This document shows, in pieces, positions 1 through 13,200 of a DNA stretch of 64,000 nt (position 1 is its first letter; each line of letters begins with the position of its first letter). Made by a program: the position numbers and the translations under genes. Under the pieces are notes generated by a model. It saw only the letters and a program-made list of their open reading frames with translations. It searched no databases and had not been told where the DNA came from. The DNA comes from Asterias amurensis (lineage: Eukaryota > Echinodermata > Asteroidea > Forcipulatida > Asteriidae): assembly GCF_032118995.1 (NCBI RefSeq), contig NC_092665.1:9853501-9917500 (forward strand), written 5' to 3'.

Positions 1-475
1 TCATCATTAAGGATTCATAGGATGTTTTCAATAATCAGAGTCTCATTTACTGCAGTATTGATTTCGAATGTTCAGGTCTAAACAAACCATCCAACGATGA
101 CGTAACGAGTCCACTGTTATGTGGTTTAAATGACCTTGCGTTTTTAGGTTTTTGGCTTAGATTGAATCGATGAAAAGAAAATTTTACCCAATTTTAGCGT
201 GAGATAATGAACTCGGAATTTCTTTTCATTATTAGGCGACTGCATCTACAAAAATAATGTGCAATTTTAATCTTTCTGAGCCTCCTAGCACGGCTCTTGA
301 ATAAATCATATCAGTTTGTGAATCAAATTCCTTTAAAGTGTTACTGTTGAATGGGCGTAGCCGAAGTGTGCTCGCGGGGACACCCAATCTTTACGATCAA
401 TTTGAACTCCGGAATGGTCACAGTAGCGGGATAATATACTCCTACTGTCATTGCAAGTGGTTGATTTGCACTCTT

Positions 476-664
476 AAGCTCGGTTCATACTTCCTGCGAA
501 TGCGAATGCGATACGAATGTTGACGTCACAAATCCGCAACGAAAAAATTGCAGCAGGGCAACTATGGGCAACTCACTTACGAATATCGCTGCGAAAGGAG
601 GGTTGTGTCCCATTCACGTCAAATTTGCTTCGCATTCGCATTTGCATGAAGTATGAACCGGGCG
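476..664 (+). repeat. Foldback element, about 35-bp terminal inverted repeats
   Basis: gctcggttcatacttcctgc at the left is matched in reverse near 664 (gaagtatgaaccgggcg). Both ends contain runs of gcgaatgcgaat. A half copy lies at 11948-12030. No coding capacity. Confidence 0.7.
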
Positions 665-733
665 TTACTTGTGTTACTTGTGCCCGAACCTATTTTGTGC
701 GAGAGGTGGCTGAAGTATTGCTTGTTATCGTGA

Positions 734-1552
734 TGCTACTCTCACACTATGGAGAATATGCTAGCGAATGTGCTTATGAACGGAAATATTTAACAATCGC
801 TCAAACTTCGCACCATTCGCCGTGTCTTCATAAGCGTTGGTAACAAATTCACTACGTTCACAAGTCATTCTCCACCTCCTTGATAATATCGCTCATTTTA
901 TGCTGCTCTCACACGGCGGACATGCTTGCGATGCTAACGGAAGGAAATATTTGACAATCGCTAAAACTTTGCAACATTCACTGTGTCTTCGTAAGCGTTG
1001 GTAACAAATTCGGATCGTTCACAGATTATTCCCCACCTCCTTGATCGGTCAATTTAGAAACCGGTTTCTAAATTTTAGCGAATGTTGCTAAAGACGGTCA
1101 TTCGCCGTCGAATCGTAAGCATTTGTAACGTTGGTAAAGCGTGCGTAAGCGTTGGCAACGTTCGTAAAAGGCATTGGCAAGTGTTGGTAAGAATTCGTAA
1201 TGTATTCGTAAGATATTGGTAAGGAGAGGGCCGACCTAGGACGATCGAGGGGTGAGACCGAGACGAAAATATTCACTATCTAATCGCCATTTTTTGACGC
1301 TCACCGCGACTCGCTTCTTAAGTTTCAGCGAATTTTGTGATGAAGACAGTTATTCGCCTTTGATTTTAGTAAACATTGGTAATCCACTAACGTCGGTAAA
1401 GCGTGCGTAATATTCGTTTGATAGTGGTAGGGAAAGGTCGAGGGGTGACTGAGAAAATATTCATAATCCAATCGCAAATTTTGGGCGAATTCATCGCGAA
1501 TTTCAAATACTCACATTCGCAAGAATACCCGCCACAGTGTGAGAGTATAGCA
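734..1552 (+). repeat. TIR element D1 packed with degenerate CGTAAGC-type short repeats
   Basis: The ends are inverted copies (gctactctcacactatgg and ccacagtgtgagagtatagc). The interior is an array of degenerate words such as gcgtaagcgttggtaac and gcgaatgt in both orientations. Related copies lie at 10886-12133 and 40985-41536. It looks like a nonautonomous DNA transposon with subterminal binding-site repeats; no transposase is visible. Confidence 0.75.
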
Positions 1553-2200
1553 TTAGTGACTTATACTTTTCCATCTTTGTGTTGTTATAAAACAGAAGTG
1601 AGTACACCACTGCAGGTCATAGCGGTACACAACAAACACTCTGGAGGAATCGAACACACCTACTACCAACGAAACACCAACCTCTAGGCTTGGCATGTTT
1701 CGGCTTTGATGTTTATTTGATGTATATGTGAAATATAGTTGTTTTACACTGCATTTTTTGTTATCTAAAGGGTTAAAGGGTGTGCAAAACATTTGTACAG
1801 CTTTATAAACAAAATGTGTGTAAATTTACACACATATTTTTATTATTATATGGAGATGGGCAAGGTGGAAAACTTCCGTTCAAACATTTGTGAATGAAAT
1901 AAAATGGTTTGATTGACATTATTGAGTAAAACATTATTAGTATTGATCTCACGAGACCAACATTCCATGTGTGAAGGTTTTATTCTGCACTTCTGTGGTT
2001 CATAAGGAGGGAATCAATGTGTGGTAAAGAGGTTTTAAACTAGTGTTTTAAACCCGCCAATGTCTGGTTCTTGATAATAGAGAAGTTTCGCAAGCGTGCG
2101 TTTCATAAAGGGGTAATTTACTGGGATATTCTTAATGCAGAACTTAATGCAGAACTTAAACAGTCAGTCAGTGTTTTTTTCTTTTCGTAAAAAGCTTTGA
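1553..2200. other. Intergenic stretch with nothing recognised
   Basis: AT-rich, with short stop-broken frames only. No exon, RNA gene or clear repeat structure could be supported. Confidence 0.5.
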
Positions 2201-2501
2201 AGCACACATTGCCTTGGATCATACGCGTTGGTCTTTGAAAAGCAATGATCAACACAAACATGCCTCGAAAATGCACGGTTTTCCTTTTACCTCGTCGACT
2301 AACACGGTCGGCCATTTTATGGATGGCTGGCCGTGTTAGTTCGCATAGTAAAAGGAAAAACGTGCATTTCGAGGCAAATTTGTGTGGATCATTGTGTTCT
2401 ACTTTTAAAACATCTTTCCAACCGTATGCATATTACAACAAACGGTTACAAACGCTTTTTATAGACCAACTCGTCCGATCCAAGACAACGCGTTCCTTTA
2501 A
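2201..2501 (+). repeat. Palindromic MITE family A, degraded copy
   Basis: Contains the family core: gccttggatc, cctcgaaaatgcacgg, the ctaacacggtcggcc dyad, then the mirrored arm ending gttcctttaa. The left arm is shortened. Other copies are at 5304, 11194 and 54124. Confidence 0.85.
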
Positions 2502-2583
2502 GAAGATTTTGATTGATTTATACACCACTTAATAATTATATATCTCATTTTTTAGTAATTATTTTTCTATTGCTCAGTCACAC

Positions 2584-3171
2584 TCATCCATAATGTCCAT
2601 GTCCCTTTTGTTTGTTTGTGCACGTTTTTGTGTAAATTGTCCTTGTTTTTAGGGCAGAGGAAAAAACAAGCTTTTGCTTTTTCTTTTTCCTACCTGTTAA
2701 CGTCAAACTATTTTCTATTAATTGTTCATTAACTGGATTAAGTTTCTCACAGTACAAGTTATTATATGTTTTCTGAACAATGTTATCACACGTATTGATT
2801 GATGTTGACATGAAATAAATGTATCTGAAATGAAATATACAGATACAGATCACGTCAGCCGCGTGTTGGATTTTGTTTCGCAAAATATAGGTATTCACTT
2901 GAGTGCGCTCGCATTCATCATGAGTGTTTTTTTGACAAACATGACCGATAGAGACCCCGTGTTTTTTACACTGCATATACCCGTCGTTTTGCTTGCAAAT
3001 GACTAACAATTTTCCGTCTATATCAAGCACGATACCATTGAAAGCAATTCCATGGGAAATATTTTTGATCTGGGACAAAAAGACAACTAAAAGTCCACAA
3101 AACACTATCCGTTTCTGTATGACGTGTATGAGTAAGCTCCCGTATCGGTATCTGTATCTGTATCCGTACAC
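2584..3171 (-). CDS. Doubtful 195-residue single ORF
   Basis: This is one of the longest uninterrupted frames outside recognised genes. It has a Tyr/Arg-rich start from a short tandem (YRYRYRY), a hydrophobic stretch (IVFCGLLVVFLSQI) that could be a signal anchor, then scattered cysteines and a lysine-rich end. No family is recognised and no splice sites or promoter support it. An ORF this long can arise by chance in AT-rich DNA of this size, so it is listed only as a candidate. Confidence 0.2.
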   Translation of the reverse strand: MYGYRYRYRYGSLLIHVIQKRIVFCGLLVVFLSQIKNISHGIAFNGIVLDIDGKLLVICKQNDGYMQCKKHGVSIGHVCQKNTHDECERTQVNTYILRNKIQHAADVICICIFHFRYIYFMSTSINTCDNIVQKTYNNLYCEKLNPVNEQLIENSLTLTGRKKKKQKLVFSSALKTRTIYTKTCTNKQKGHGHYG

Positions 3172-3551
3172 GTTCGAAACCTCTTTAATTTTACCGAAAT
3201 TTTGTCAATATCGGTCGTACAGCGCCCCAGTGACAGCCATTTAACATTGTAGACAGCGCCCTCAGTTGTAAGAGGTTGGAGTGTGAATTGTTAATCAAAA
3301 TGCTGAATTAAACAATAAATCAAAATCATAAGAGATAAAGAATCAAAGTCTCGCAGCTTTCACAAGAAAATGATTAAACAATAAAAAGTAAAAACACCCA
3401 CATCACGGTAACTTTCCAAAAGTCCGAGCATCTATACATTTTTGAAAATCTCTGTTCAGGCCATTTGTTTCAGGACCTCTCATCCAAAAATACCTCCATC
3501 TGGAAATGAACAACCCCGAAAACGTGTTTATGAATGGGAACAAAAAGGTAG

Positions 3552-3702
3552 TTCTTTTACGGCCGTTTAAACCCTTGCAGGGTCGAATTGCCGTGCGATA
3601 AAGGCCCTGTTGCCGTGTGATAAAAGCCCTCGCCTTCGGCGCGGGTCTTTATCACACGGCAATTCGACCCTGCCTGTTTTAAACGGCCGTGAAAGAACTA
3701 GT
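3552..3702 (+). repeat. Near-perfect palindrome, about 150 bp
   Basis: ttacggccgtttaaac at the left mirrors aaacggccgtgaaagaac at the right, and gggtcgaattgccgtg mirrors cacggcaattcgaccc. The centre is agccctcgccttcggcgcgg. A related fragment lies at 59420-59475. It is probably a MITE. Confidence 0.85.
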
Positions 3703-3739
3703 AGTATCATTTTATTCCCTTATTCATGCACTTTGTTTT

Positions 3740-3780
3740 CTCCTTAGTGTGGTGCGGGGGGGGGGTGGGTGAAGGGGGGC
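3740..3780 (+). repeat. G-rich run
   Basis: gtgcggggggggggtggg followed by gtgaaggggggct; simple sequence upstream of the receptor gene. Confidence 0.7.
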
Positions 3781-4118
3781 TCCATGTGGCAGGACATTCT
3801 GGAAGCCGTAAAAACACTTTTGTCAGCGGGTACCTTGTCCCTTGATGCTCAAGTAATGGCTTATTGGTGTACCAGTGCAGCAGTGCGCACAGCAAAGCTA
3901 TGATATTATTATTTTTCCTTTCATTTGCACAATAAACTATTCGCTCTACAAGTGCATCTCGAAACGGTTTTATGAATAATTTATTTCCTTGACGTAGTGT
4001 TAGTTTTGAAGCAACTTCCCCTAGTAAGAGTGATGTGGAGGAACTCGTTTTAGAATAAATACTGTGGTCTTGTTCTGGTCTTCACTTGTGAGATAGTTTC
4101 GTATTGAGAGTTACAACT

Positions 4119-4219
4119 ATGGTTGCATTCCCTCATTATTCGTCAATACTCCTGATTCTACTGGTGAGTGTGACGATATGTTGCACGCAGGAGCTCAGTG
4201 GACATGTGTGCCCTTATTA
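4119..4219 (+). CDS. Receptor exon 1: start codon, signal peptide, first EMI cysteine
   Basis: ATG at 4119 opens a frame with a leucine/isoleucine-rich stretch (ILLILLVSVTI) ending in CCTQ, a plausible signal peptide, then HVCPY, typical of an EMI N-terminus. It ends at a GTGAGT donor in phase 2. A GAATAAATA box lies about 70 bases upstream, but no promoter can be proven. Confidence 0.8.
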
Positions 4220-7200
4220 GTGAGTATTAATCACTTCGAGATAGTTGTAATGCTTGTTAAATCATTGCTTTTACTGATTTCCTCATGTTGACATTGTCGA
4301 TTAATGCATGTATGCAGGATCATTGTTCAAGCTTATTGAGTATAGGTTTTCTCGGTCAAATTCAGCAAATGTGTAGCCAATTTCATTTTTATGCGTTCGA
4401 ATTAAAACTGTTTTGCCGGAACAGTTGCCTAGTACAGTTTATCTGTTTATTCGCATTTCTTTGGTCGTACTCATTTGAATTCTCATTTTAGCGAAATCAC
4501 CATTTTAAGCAGCATTAAATTTCGCGCGAAATAGAATGGTTTGAAGGTGAAATTGGCTTTCCTTTTGCCGAAATTGACCGAGAAAACCTTATATCATTAT
4601 CTTCAAATTGTTTAACAGTTTAATGTAAATCTGTACACTGTGCAACAAGTACCTATTAAACCATTTTACTCCGTGAACCCTCCATTTTGATTTCATTCAA
4701 GTATTTTTATGTTTTGCCTGTCAGTTGGGAAAGGTTGTTGGACAGGTGCAAACAGGGTAATTGGGGAAAATAAATATTGGGAAAATTGGACGAGGCAAAA
4801 AAAAAGGGGGAGGGGAGTTGCTGGCAGCAAAGGACGAAGTAGCCGGCGAAATAGACTGATTGCGCTCCGTGCTAACGTACTATAGTGGGTATTGGATATA
4901 AACAAACACGGCGTACTGCATATAAACGTGCGTTAAAAAAGACATGATTACTGTTACAATTTTCGGCTAAAAAGGGACTTAATTCTCAAAATCACTGACG
5001 AATATTCCGGAGTTTGTAAAATGAGACCTTACCGGTGGCTGAACAATGCCAGTAATGGGTAAACACAGTTCTACCAACTAGGACATTTCAAGAGAATTTT
5101 CACACGATGTCATGTGTTTGTGCAAGGAAAGTGTGGTTTTTCATTGCCCTCATTGTAATGATTTTGATGCCAACATTTTCAATGAAAATCTCATTAAGAA
5201 GCTGCAAATCCCTTTATTTTCACCCTCAAAATATTTGATAAGAAGGGGTAGCTGTCAGCTATGAGTAGGACAACTTTGCAATTTCTCTCGTCATTGCCCA
5301 ACTTAAAGGATCACGTTGCCTTGGATCGGACGAGTTGGTCTTTGAAAAGTGTTTGTAACCGTTTGCTATAAAATGCATATGGTTAGAAAGAAGGTTTAAA
5401 AGTAGAATACAATGATCCACACAGATTTGCCTCGAAATTGCGTGGTTTTCCTTTTACTTTGCGAACTAACATGGTCAGCCATTTATGGGAGTCCCATAAA
5501 TGGCCGACCGTGTTAGTCGACGAGGTAAAAGGAAAACCACTCAATTTGGAGTGATACTTGTGTGGATCATTATATTCTACTTTTAAAATATCTTTCTAAT
5601 CATATGCATTTTATAACAACCGGTTACAAACGCTTTTCAAAGACCAATTCGGCCGATCCAAGGCAACGTGATCCTTTAACGCCGTGCATAACGCAAAATC
5701 CACGGCATAACGCAAAAGAAACCTCTTTTGTAGTAAAATACTGGGAACATCAAACAGCAAATGTGATTTAAATCCATGTCACAATATTCAATTTTATAAA
5801 AGGGCTCCGTTTATAGTTTTAATTTTTATTTATTGAAAATACAGCCAATTTTGGTCCATCGGCACGAGTCTTCCCATGTCTTTACTGTGTAGCTGTGTTT
5901 TTCTATACCCAGTATAGGCCACGTGATCACATGTAAACATTGGTAGCGCAATCGGTCTATTGCCGGCAGCCGGCCGGTGCTTCTCGACAACACTGTGTGT
6001 GAAAGTTCTGATTGTTGTGTTTTATCAACTTAAACATACACAAAGTTCTATCGTGTATAAAGAGATTTCTGACCACTCCCCCCCCCCCCCCTTTCCGTCC
6101 ATCGCCTGAAATAACTTGTGAACTATACATCTACTATTTTCAGACTTCCTTGTTTATTTTGTCACTTATTTTCATAATCTTCTAAAGTGTAACGGGAGTA
6201 GAAACTACTCAAATGTTTAGAACAACAATTTCGCATGACTGTGCAGGCGGACAACTTGAATGTGAAGTTATAAAGTGAGTCGTACTTTTTGCTTTGTAAA
6301 TATAACTTATTACATATCGTCGTTTTGCATGATGTTAAATTTAACTCATCAGTAGTGTTTTAGTTTTCTTCTTTACTAAGATAGAGAAATTTGATTTTCT
6401 TGACATATAGGTCTACCCTTCAGTATCGTCAGCTTCTGATAAAGAAAAAACGATGTTGTAATGGTTGGATTCAAACCGGGAACAACTGCTCACTCCGTAA
6501 GTAATTTTACCCACATGCTCCAATAAAATTTGCACCTAATTCAGTCTACCCGCAACCCATGCGTTATAATGAGCTTTTGTCAGGTTTTATCTGTAGGGTT
6601 TGGTGTGTTTTTTTATGCGTGACCTCGGTTTGAATATATAATTAGTCCGAAGGGCTTCTGAAATTCAGTCTTTTTCGGCCTTATCTAAAAAATATTTACA
6701 GAAATAATGTAGCAGTACATTGAAATAATTTTTGTATGGAAAAAATCAGTGCAACTCAAATTTTAAAAAGAGAAATTTGTACGTAAAAAATGGCTTCAAA
6801 AAGAAAGAAAACAAGTCACAAAAACACGACAGATTGTCTCGTTAATGAATGTCAGAAACAGTCCAAAAATAGTATACATGGATAGATTATTTAATATTGT
6901 TGTTTCAAGTCAAGTTTGTTGCTTGATATAAAACAAAACCAAGTAACGATCGCTGTCACATACTTTTTTTTATATTTTGAGGCCAATTCTTGTAGCTTCA
7001 AACAATTCATTACACTTAGACAGTCTGGTGGGTTGCGGATTGGATTACTACCGGAGATCAGTAATATTCTTGCAATATATTACGATTTCGCGGATTGGAT
7101 TTCTTCCGGAGCTCGATTTCTAAGGGGTTCTTTCAGATGTAAAATCCAGTTTGCTTTTATTGGTTGCATTTGTGTAAAAATGACCATAACATGGATTTAA

Positions 7201-10200
7201 GATCATTATGTGTATTCAAATAGAATAAATGGCTGCTTAAGCCACTCAGTACAAACGAAGTGCCTATATAATACTTCATTTTCGTCTAATTTATTATGAC
7301 CACAAACAACAAGTATTGCGGCACTTCGTTTGTACTATGTATTACATTTTTTCTTTGTTTCTTGTATTAAATTCTTTCTTTGTTTCTTGTATCTAAAAAA
7401 TATTTACAGAAATAATGTAGCAGTACATTGAAATAATTTTTGTATGGAAAAAATCAGTGCAACTCAAATTTTAAAAAGAGAAATTTGTACGTAAAAAATG
7501 GCTTCAAAAAGAAAGAAAACAAGTCACAAAAACACGACAGATTGTCCCGTTAATGAATGTCAGAAACAGTCCAAAAATAGTATACATGGATAGATTATTT
7601 AATATTGTTGTTTCAAGTCAAGTTTGTTGCTTGATATAAAACAAAACCAAGTAACGATCGCTGTCACATACTTTTTTTTATATTTTGAGGCCAATTCTTG
7701 TAGCTTCAAACAATTCATTACACTTAGACAGTCTGGTGGGTTGCGGATTGGATTACTACCGGAGATCAGTAATATTCTTGCAATATATTACGATTTCGCG
7801 GATTGGATTTCTTCCGGAGCTCGATTTCTAAGGGGTTCTTTCAGATGTAAAATCCAGTTTGCTTTTATTGGTTGCATTTGTGTAAAAATGACCACAACAT
7901 GGATTTAAGATCATTATGTGTATTCAAATAGAATAAATGGCTGCTTAAGCCACTCAGTACAAACGAAGTGCCTATATAATACTTCATTTTCGTCTAATTT
8001 ATTATGACCACAAACAACAAGTATTGCGGCACTTCGTTTGTACTATGTATTACATTTTTTCTTTGTTTCTTGTAGTTTTTTGTTGGATTTGTTTTCAGCG
8101 TGCACAGATAACACTTTTGGATTAAATTGCTCAGAAACTTGCAATTGTACATCTGACAATACCTTCTGTAGCACAGTCAGAGGTTGTACATGTGAGGCTG
8201 GCTGGAAAGAACCAAACTGCAGTTCACCATGTGATCATGGCTCTTATGGATATGCCTGCAAGAGGAATTGCACCTGTCTAAACGATGCGCTTTGTGATCC
8301 TGTAAGTGGGTCGTGTAACTGCACTCCTGGTTGGATAGGGTCATACTGCAACGTCACATGTCCAGCTGGTCGCTATGGTAATGACTGTCGTGAGAATTGT
8401 AGTTGTCTAGAAGGAGCTGTATGTGATCCAGTTAATGGAAGTTGTTCTTGTCAGCCCGATAGGATCGGTCCTAACTGCACTCTCCTTGAAGAGTCTACAA
8501 CTCATCAAAAGAAAGTCTTGCAAGAAAGTTACACTCCTGAAAGGGACAGCACTGGTAAGTTGTTGTCATTAATACACCCATTGGCCCACGTTGCGGGTAG
8601 CCCCATGATAATGTCAATAATTTTCTCTGGTTCTGGATTCACTCCGATCATGTGCCCGGGATTTCATGTACATGTATGGTCTATGGCCCTGTACGTTGGC
8701 CACCTCGGCAATGTTTATCAATATTAATGTCAATATAGCTTATTCTGTCGCTCAAATGATAATACGTGCAGCGGTTACTCGTTAAAGTGTCATTTTACGA
8801 AGACAGCAACGTTCGAAACTCGCTTATTATTTCAATATCCTAAAACGAGCCAAGTTTAAAGTCACCTGGAAATAGAATTTTTTTCTTTCAAACATAAGAG
8901 TATATGCTTACGAACATTAACACAATTTGTTTAGTAATTGTTTGTCACGATTTATATGTTTAAAAAATATATAAAGTTTTTTTTGGGGCTGACTCCGCCT
9001 ACCCCTTTTGTGACGTCAATCGAGGCAGACTTTGCCTGCAATGCGTATAGTAAACACACGTGCAAAGTACATGTACGTCCAAGTCGTGAGTTGGTACATT
9101 TCAAAAAGTGTTTTTTTCTGCATTCAGCAGCAATACACCTGGTCGGCATTGCCGGAAAAAAAACAAAAAAAAACGACTTGGTCCGACATGTACTTTGCAA
9201 TTGTGTTTTCTCTACGCATTACAGGCAAAGTCTTTGTTGAATAAACGGGGTAGTATAACTCCACATCAAAAGAAAAAAACAGAACTGATTTTTTAAAACC
9301 TTAGTTAACTGTTTATTCACATTCCACTCATCAAAACACATATATTAGTGACAAAAGCTTTATTTTGAAAAAATACCACTTCCAGGTGACTTTAAAGTGA
9401 AGAATGTGTGAAGAACCGAAATGCCAAGAATCAAATGGGGTCCGATCAACCCTCTTAGGGGCGGATCCCAGCATTTTGTAGAAAAGTTGTTTCGGGCATG
9501 TCTGTGTTTTGTTTCACATACTCATATACCCCCCCCGCCCTTTCCCCAACTCCCTTACATATGATTCGATGAGACCTCTTCTAGCCAGCCCACCTCAAAT
9601 GCTCTGAGTTGCGGAGGGTCGTGGGTATTAATCCTAAGATGCTTTGCAGATTTTGTGTTCACTACAAGACTCGGAAAGACACATAGAGAGTGTGGGTTCG
9701 ATTCCTGGTCATGACATTCGCGCCGTTGAGCTAGACACTTACTTGCCTTTCAAAAGGTTTGGAAGGTAGTGCCTTCTGCTCTACTAGCCTGGGGCCGTAT
9801 TCACGAAGCCCTCGTAAATTGGTCACTTACGTGGCTCTAAGTAAGACTTAAGTAAGACTTTAGTAAGCCCTTACGTGTTATTCATGAAGCATTCTTACCG
9901 CTTAACGTGTTACTTACTAAACCTTTCGTAACGCCTTCTTAAGCGGGAACGCACTTGAGCTGAACAGTCATGGATTTATTATGTAATCTACTGGAGCGTG
10001 ACCTCATGGTCCAAAACGAATATTTATACAGTGACTGGACTGGCTACCGTCATTTAGAAGATATTTGTCACCCTGCCAGACTAAAGCAAGGAGGAAGACC
10101 GTTGTCCCGCAACGCGAGGGGGAGGCAAAGGGGAATCATTGGAAGGCGAAGTTTCTCGCCTGCTAAGACAGTGAAGTTAGTTGACCTTCTTGCATTGAAT

Positions 10201-13200
10201 TGGTGCCTAACAACAAATTTCCAGATGTTGTAACGCTGAAGAGAAAGGCCGACACCTGGGCAAAATTTTCGCGGAGAATCAACTGTTGTGGAAAAGTCCT
10301 CAGAACTACCAAAGTGGTTCATCACAAATGGGATGACATTCAGAGATTTCGCAAGCTTTCACACGACTCAAACATACAATGAGAGTACAAAATGTAGTTG
10401 GTTACCCCTAAACTAAAAATAAAAAATAAATAAATAAACGAAGTAAATAAAGTAAACGAAGTAAATAAATAAAAAACGAATACATAATGATGAAATAAAA
10501 TAACACAAATCAAGAAGAATTTATTAAAAATTGATAAAAAATACGTTGGTAACTTCTCACAAATTTCGCAATGTTTGAGAAAATTTCGCAAGGATTGTAG
10601 AACATATTAAAAGTTGTTGTTATTGACATAAAGGTCAATTCGCCAGAAATGTTGGCCAGGAATGTTGAAAAAAGGGCTTTAAAAAACGCTACGAAGCCGA
10701 AAACACCCCACGTAGCACTAGTAAGGACTTACCCACTCGATTGAAGTTACGAGTGCTTCGTGAATATGACGCAACTCGCTAAGAACGAACTAGTAACACG
10801 TAAGTGCTTACTAAGGCCTAAGAAGGCTTCATGAATAAGCCCCCTAGTGCTACGTGGGGTGTTTTCGGCTTTGTCGCGTTTTCTATTGCTACTCTCACAC
10901 TAGGGAAAATATGCTAGCGAATGGGCTTACGAATGGAATTATTTGACAATCGCTCAAACTTCGTAACATTCGCCGTGTTTCGTAAGCGTTGGTAACAATT
11001 TCGGAACGTTTACTAGTCATCTTCCACCTCTTTTCGAAGATCACTCAACCAAAATGTGGCGAATGTTCTTGCGATTATGAATAAATTCTTGCGAATAAAA
11101 ATGTTTACATTCGCGGTGAATTCGCCAAACAATTGCGATTGGAAGGTGAATATTTTCATCTTGGTCACCCATCGGTCGTCCCTCGACCTCTCCTTAAAGG
11201 AACACGTTGCCTTGGATCGGTCGAGTTGGTCTTTGAAAAGCGTTTGTTATAAAATGTATATAGGTAGAAAGATGCTGTAAAAGTAGAATACAATGATCCA
11301 CACAAACATGCCTCGAAATTGTACGGTTTTCCTTTTACCTCGTCGACTAACATAGTCGGCCATTTATGGGAGTCAAATTTTTGACTCCCATAAATGGCCG
11401 ACCGTGTTAGTTCGCACAGTAAAAGGAAAACCACGCAATTTCGAGGCACACTTGTGTGGATCATTGAATTCGACTTTTAAAACATCTTTCCAACCATATG
11501 CATTTTATAACAAACGGTTACAAACGCTTTTTTATAGACCAACTCGTGTGATCCAAGGCAACGTGTTCCTTTAACAATATATGACGAATGCTTACCGACG
11601 CTTGACAATACTAGCCAATGCCTTATAGGCAACGAACGTTGCGCACGTCGCGACTTAGCTTACCAACAATTTCAAACAAATGAAGCGATTGCTAGCGAAT
11701 GTTACGAATGCTTGCGAATGCTTACGAAAGGGCTTACAAACGTTAATAATGCACTTAGGAATGTTGCGAATGTCTTACCATCGTTGCCAATGTCTTGCCA
11801 TTTTCTGACTAATTTCCGAACAATGGATTACGCGGCTGCGATTGCTATAAATACTGGGGCGAATCTCGCTCTGGCCACTTGTTCGTTTGACAAACAGCAA
11901 CACCACATGTGTAAGAAAGGGGACCCGCAAAGGTTACAAACGCCTTAAGCCCGGTTCATACTTCCTGCGAATGCGAATTTGATGTGAATTTGACGTCACA
12001 CACTCCTTTCGCAGCGATAAATCGTAACAAATTGGTACGGTCAGGTCAAGAAGTTACCGAGGGCGAACGTGAAAATATTCACTTATCAATTCGCAAACTT
12101 TGGGCGAATTTACAGCGAATTTCAAATATCCATGGGCTTTATTCATGAAGCCTTCTTAGGCCTTAGTAAGCACTTACGTGTTACTAGTTCGTTCTTAGCG
12201 AGTTGCGTCATATTCACGAAGCACTCTTAACTTCAATCGAGTGGGTAAGTCCTTACTAGTGCTACGTGGGGTGTTTTTGGCTTCGTAGCGTTTTCTTAAG
12301 CCCTTTTTTCAACATTCCTGGCCAACATTTCCTGGCGAATTGACCTTTATGTCAATAACAACAACTTTTAATATGTTCTACAATCCTTGCGAAATTTTCT
12401 CAAACATTGCGAAATTTGTGAGAAGTTACCAACCTATTTTCTATCAATTTTTAATAAAATAATTCTTCTTGATTTGTGTTATTTTATTTCATCATTATGT
12501 ATTTGTTCATTTATTTATTTACTTCGTTTACTTTATTTACTTCGTTTATTTATTTATTTTTTTTTTTTTTTAGTTTAGGGGTAACCAACTATATTTTGTA
12601 CTCTCATTGTATGTTTGAGTCGTGTGAAAGCTTGCGAAATCTCTGAATGTCATCCCATTTGTGATGACCCACTTTGGTAGTTCTGAGGACTTTTCCACAA
12701 CAGTTGATTCTCCGCGAAAATTTTGCCCGGCAAAATTTTCGCAGAGAATCAACTGTTGTCGGCCTTTCTCTTCAGCGTTACAACATCTGGAAATTTGTTG
12801 TCAAGCACCTAAACATTCAATGCAACAAGGTCAACTAATCTCGCCTTCCAATGATTCCCCTTTGCCTCCTCCTCGCGTTGCGGGACAAACGGTCTTCCTC
12901 CTTGCTTTAGTCTGGCTCTCCATGTTGAAAGGGCGACAAATATCTTCTAAATGACTGCTGTAGCCAGTCAGTGGGTAATTATCTGCACACACTCGTCCTG
13001 GGAAAAAAACCGTCACACACCGGGGTCGACCCAGGGAAGCTAAACGAACATTGTTCTGGACAATGAGATCACGCTCCAGTGAATTACATAACAACCATGA
13101 CTGTTCAGCTCAAGCGCGTTCCCGCTTTAGAAGGCGTTACGAGAGGCTTAGTAAGTAATGAGGTAGTAAAGCGATAGTGGGTATGTTCAGACAGCGTACT

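Noticed and set aside
6916..7908. Two near-identical 94-residue ORFs at 6916-7200 and 7624-7908
   Set aside because: They lie in the tandem duplication of a noncoding repeat in an intron; identity is explained by the recent duplication, not by coding selection.
9691..9710. tRNA gene
   Set aside because: Only a B-box-like motif is present; there is no cloverleaf.
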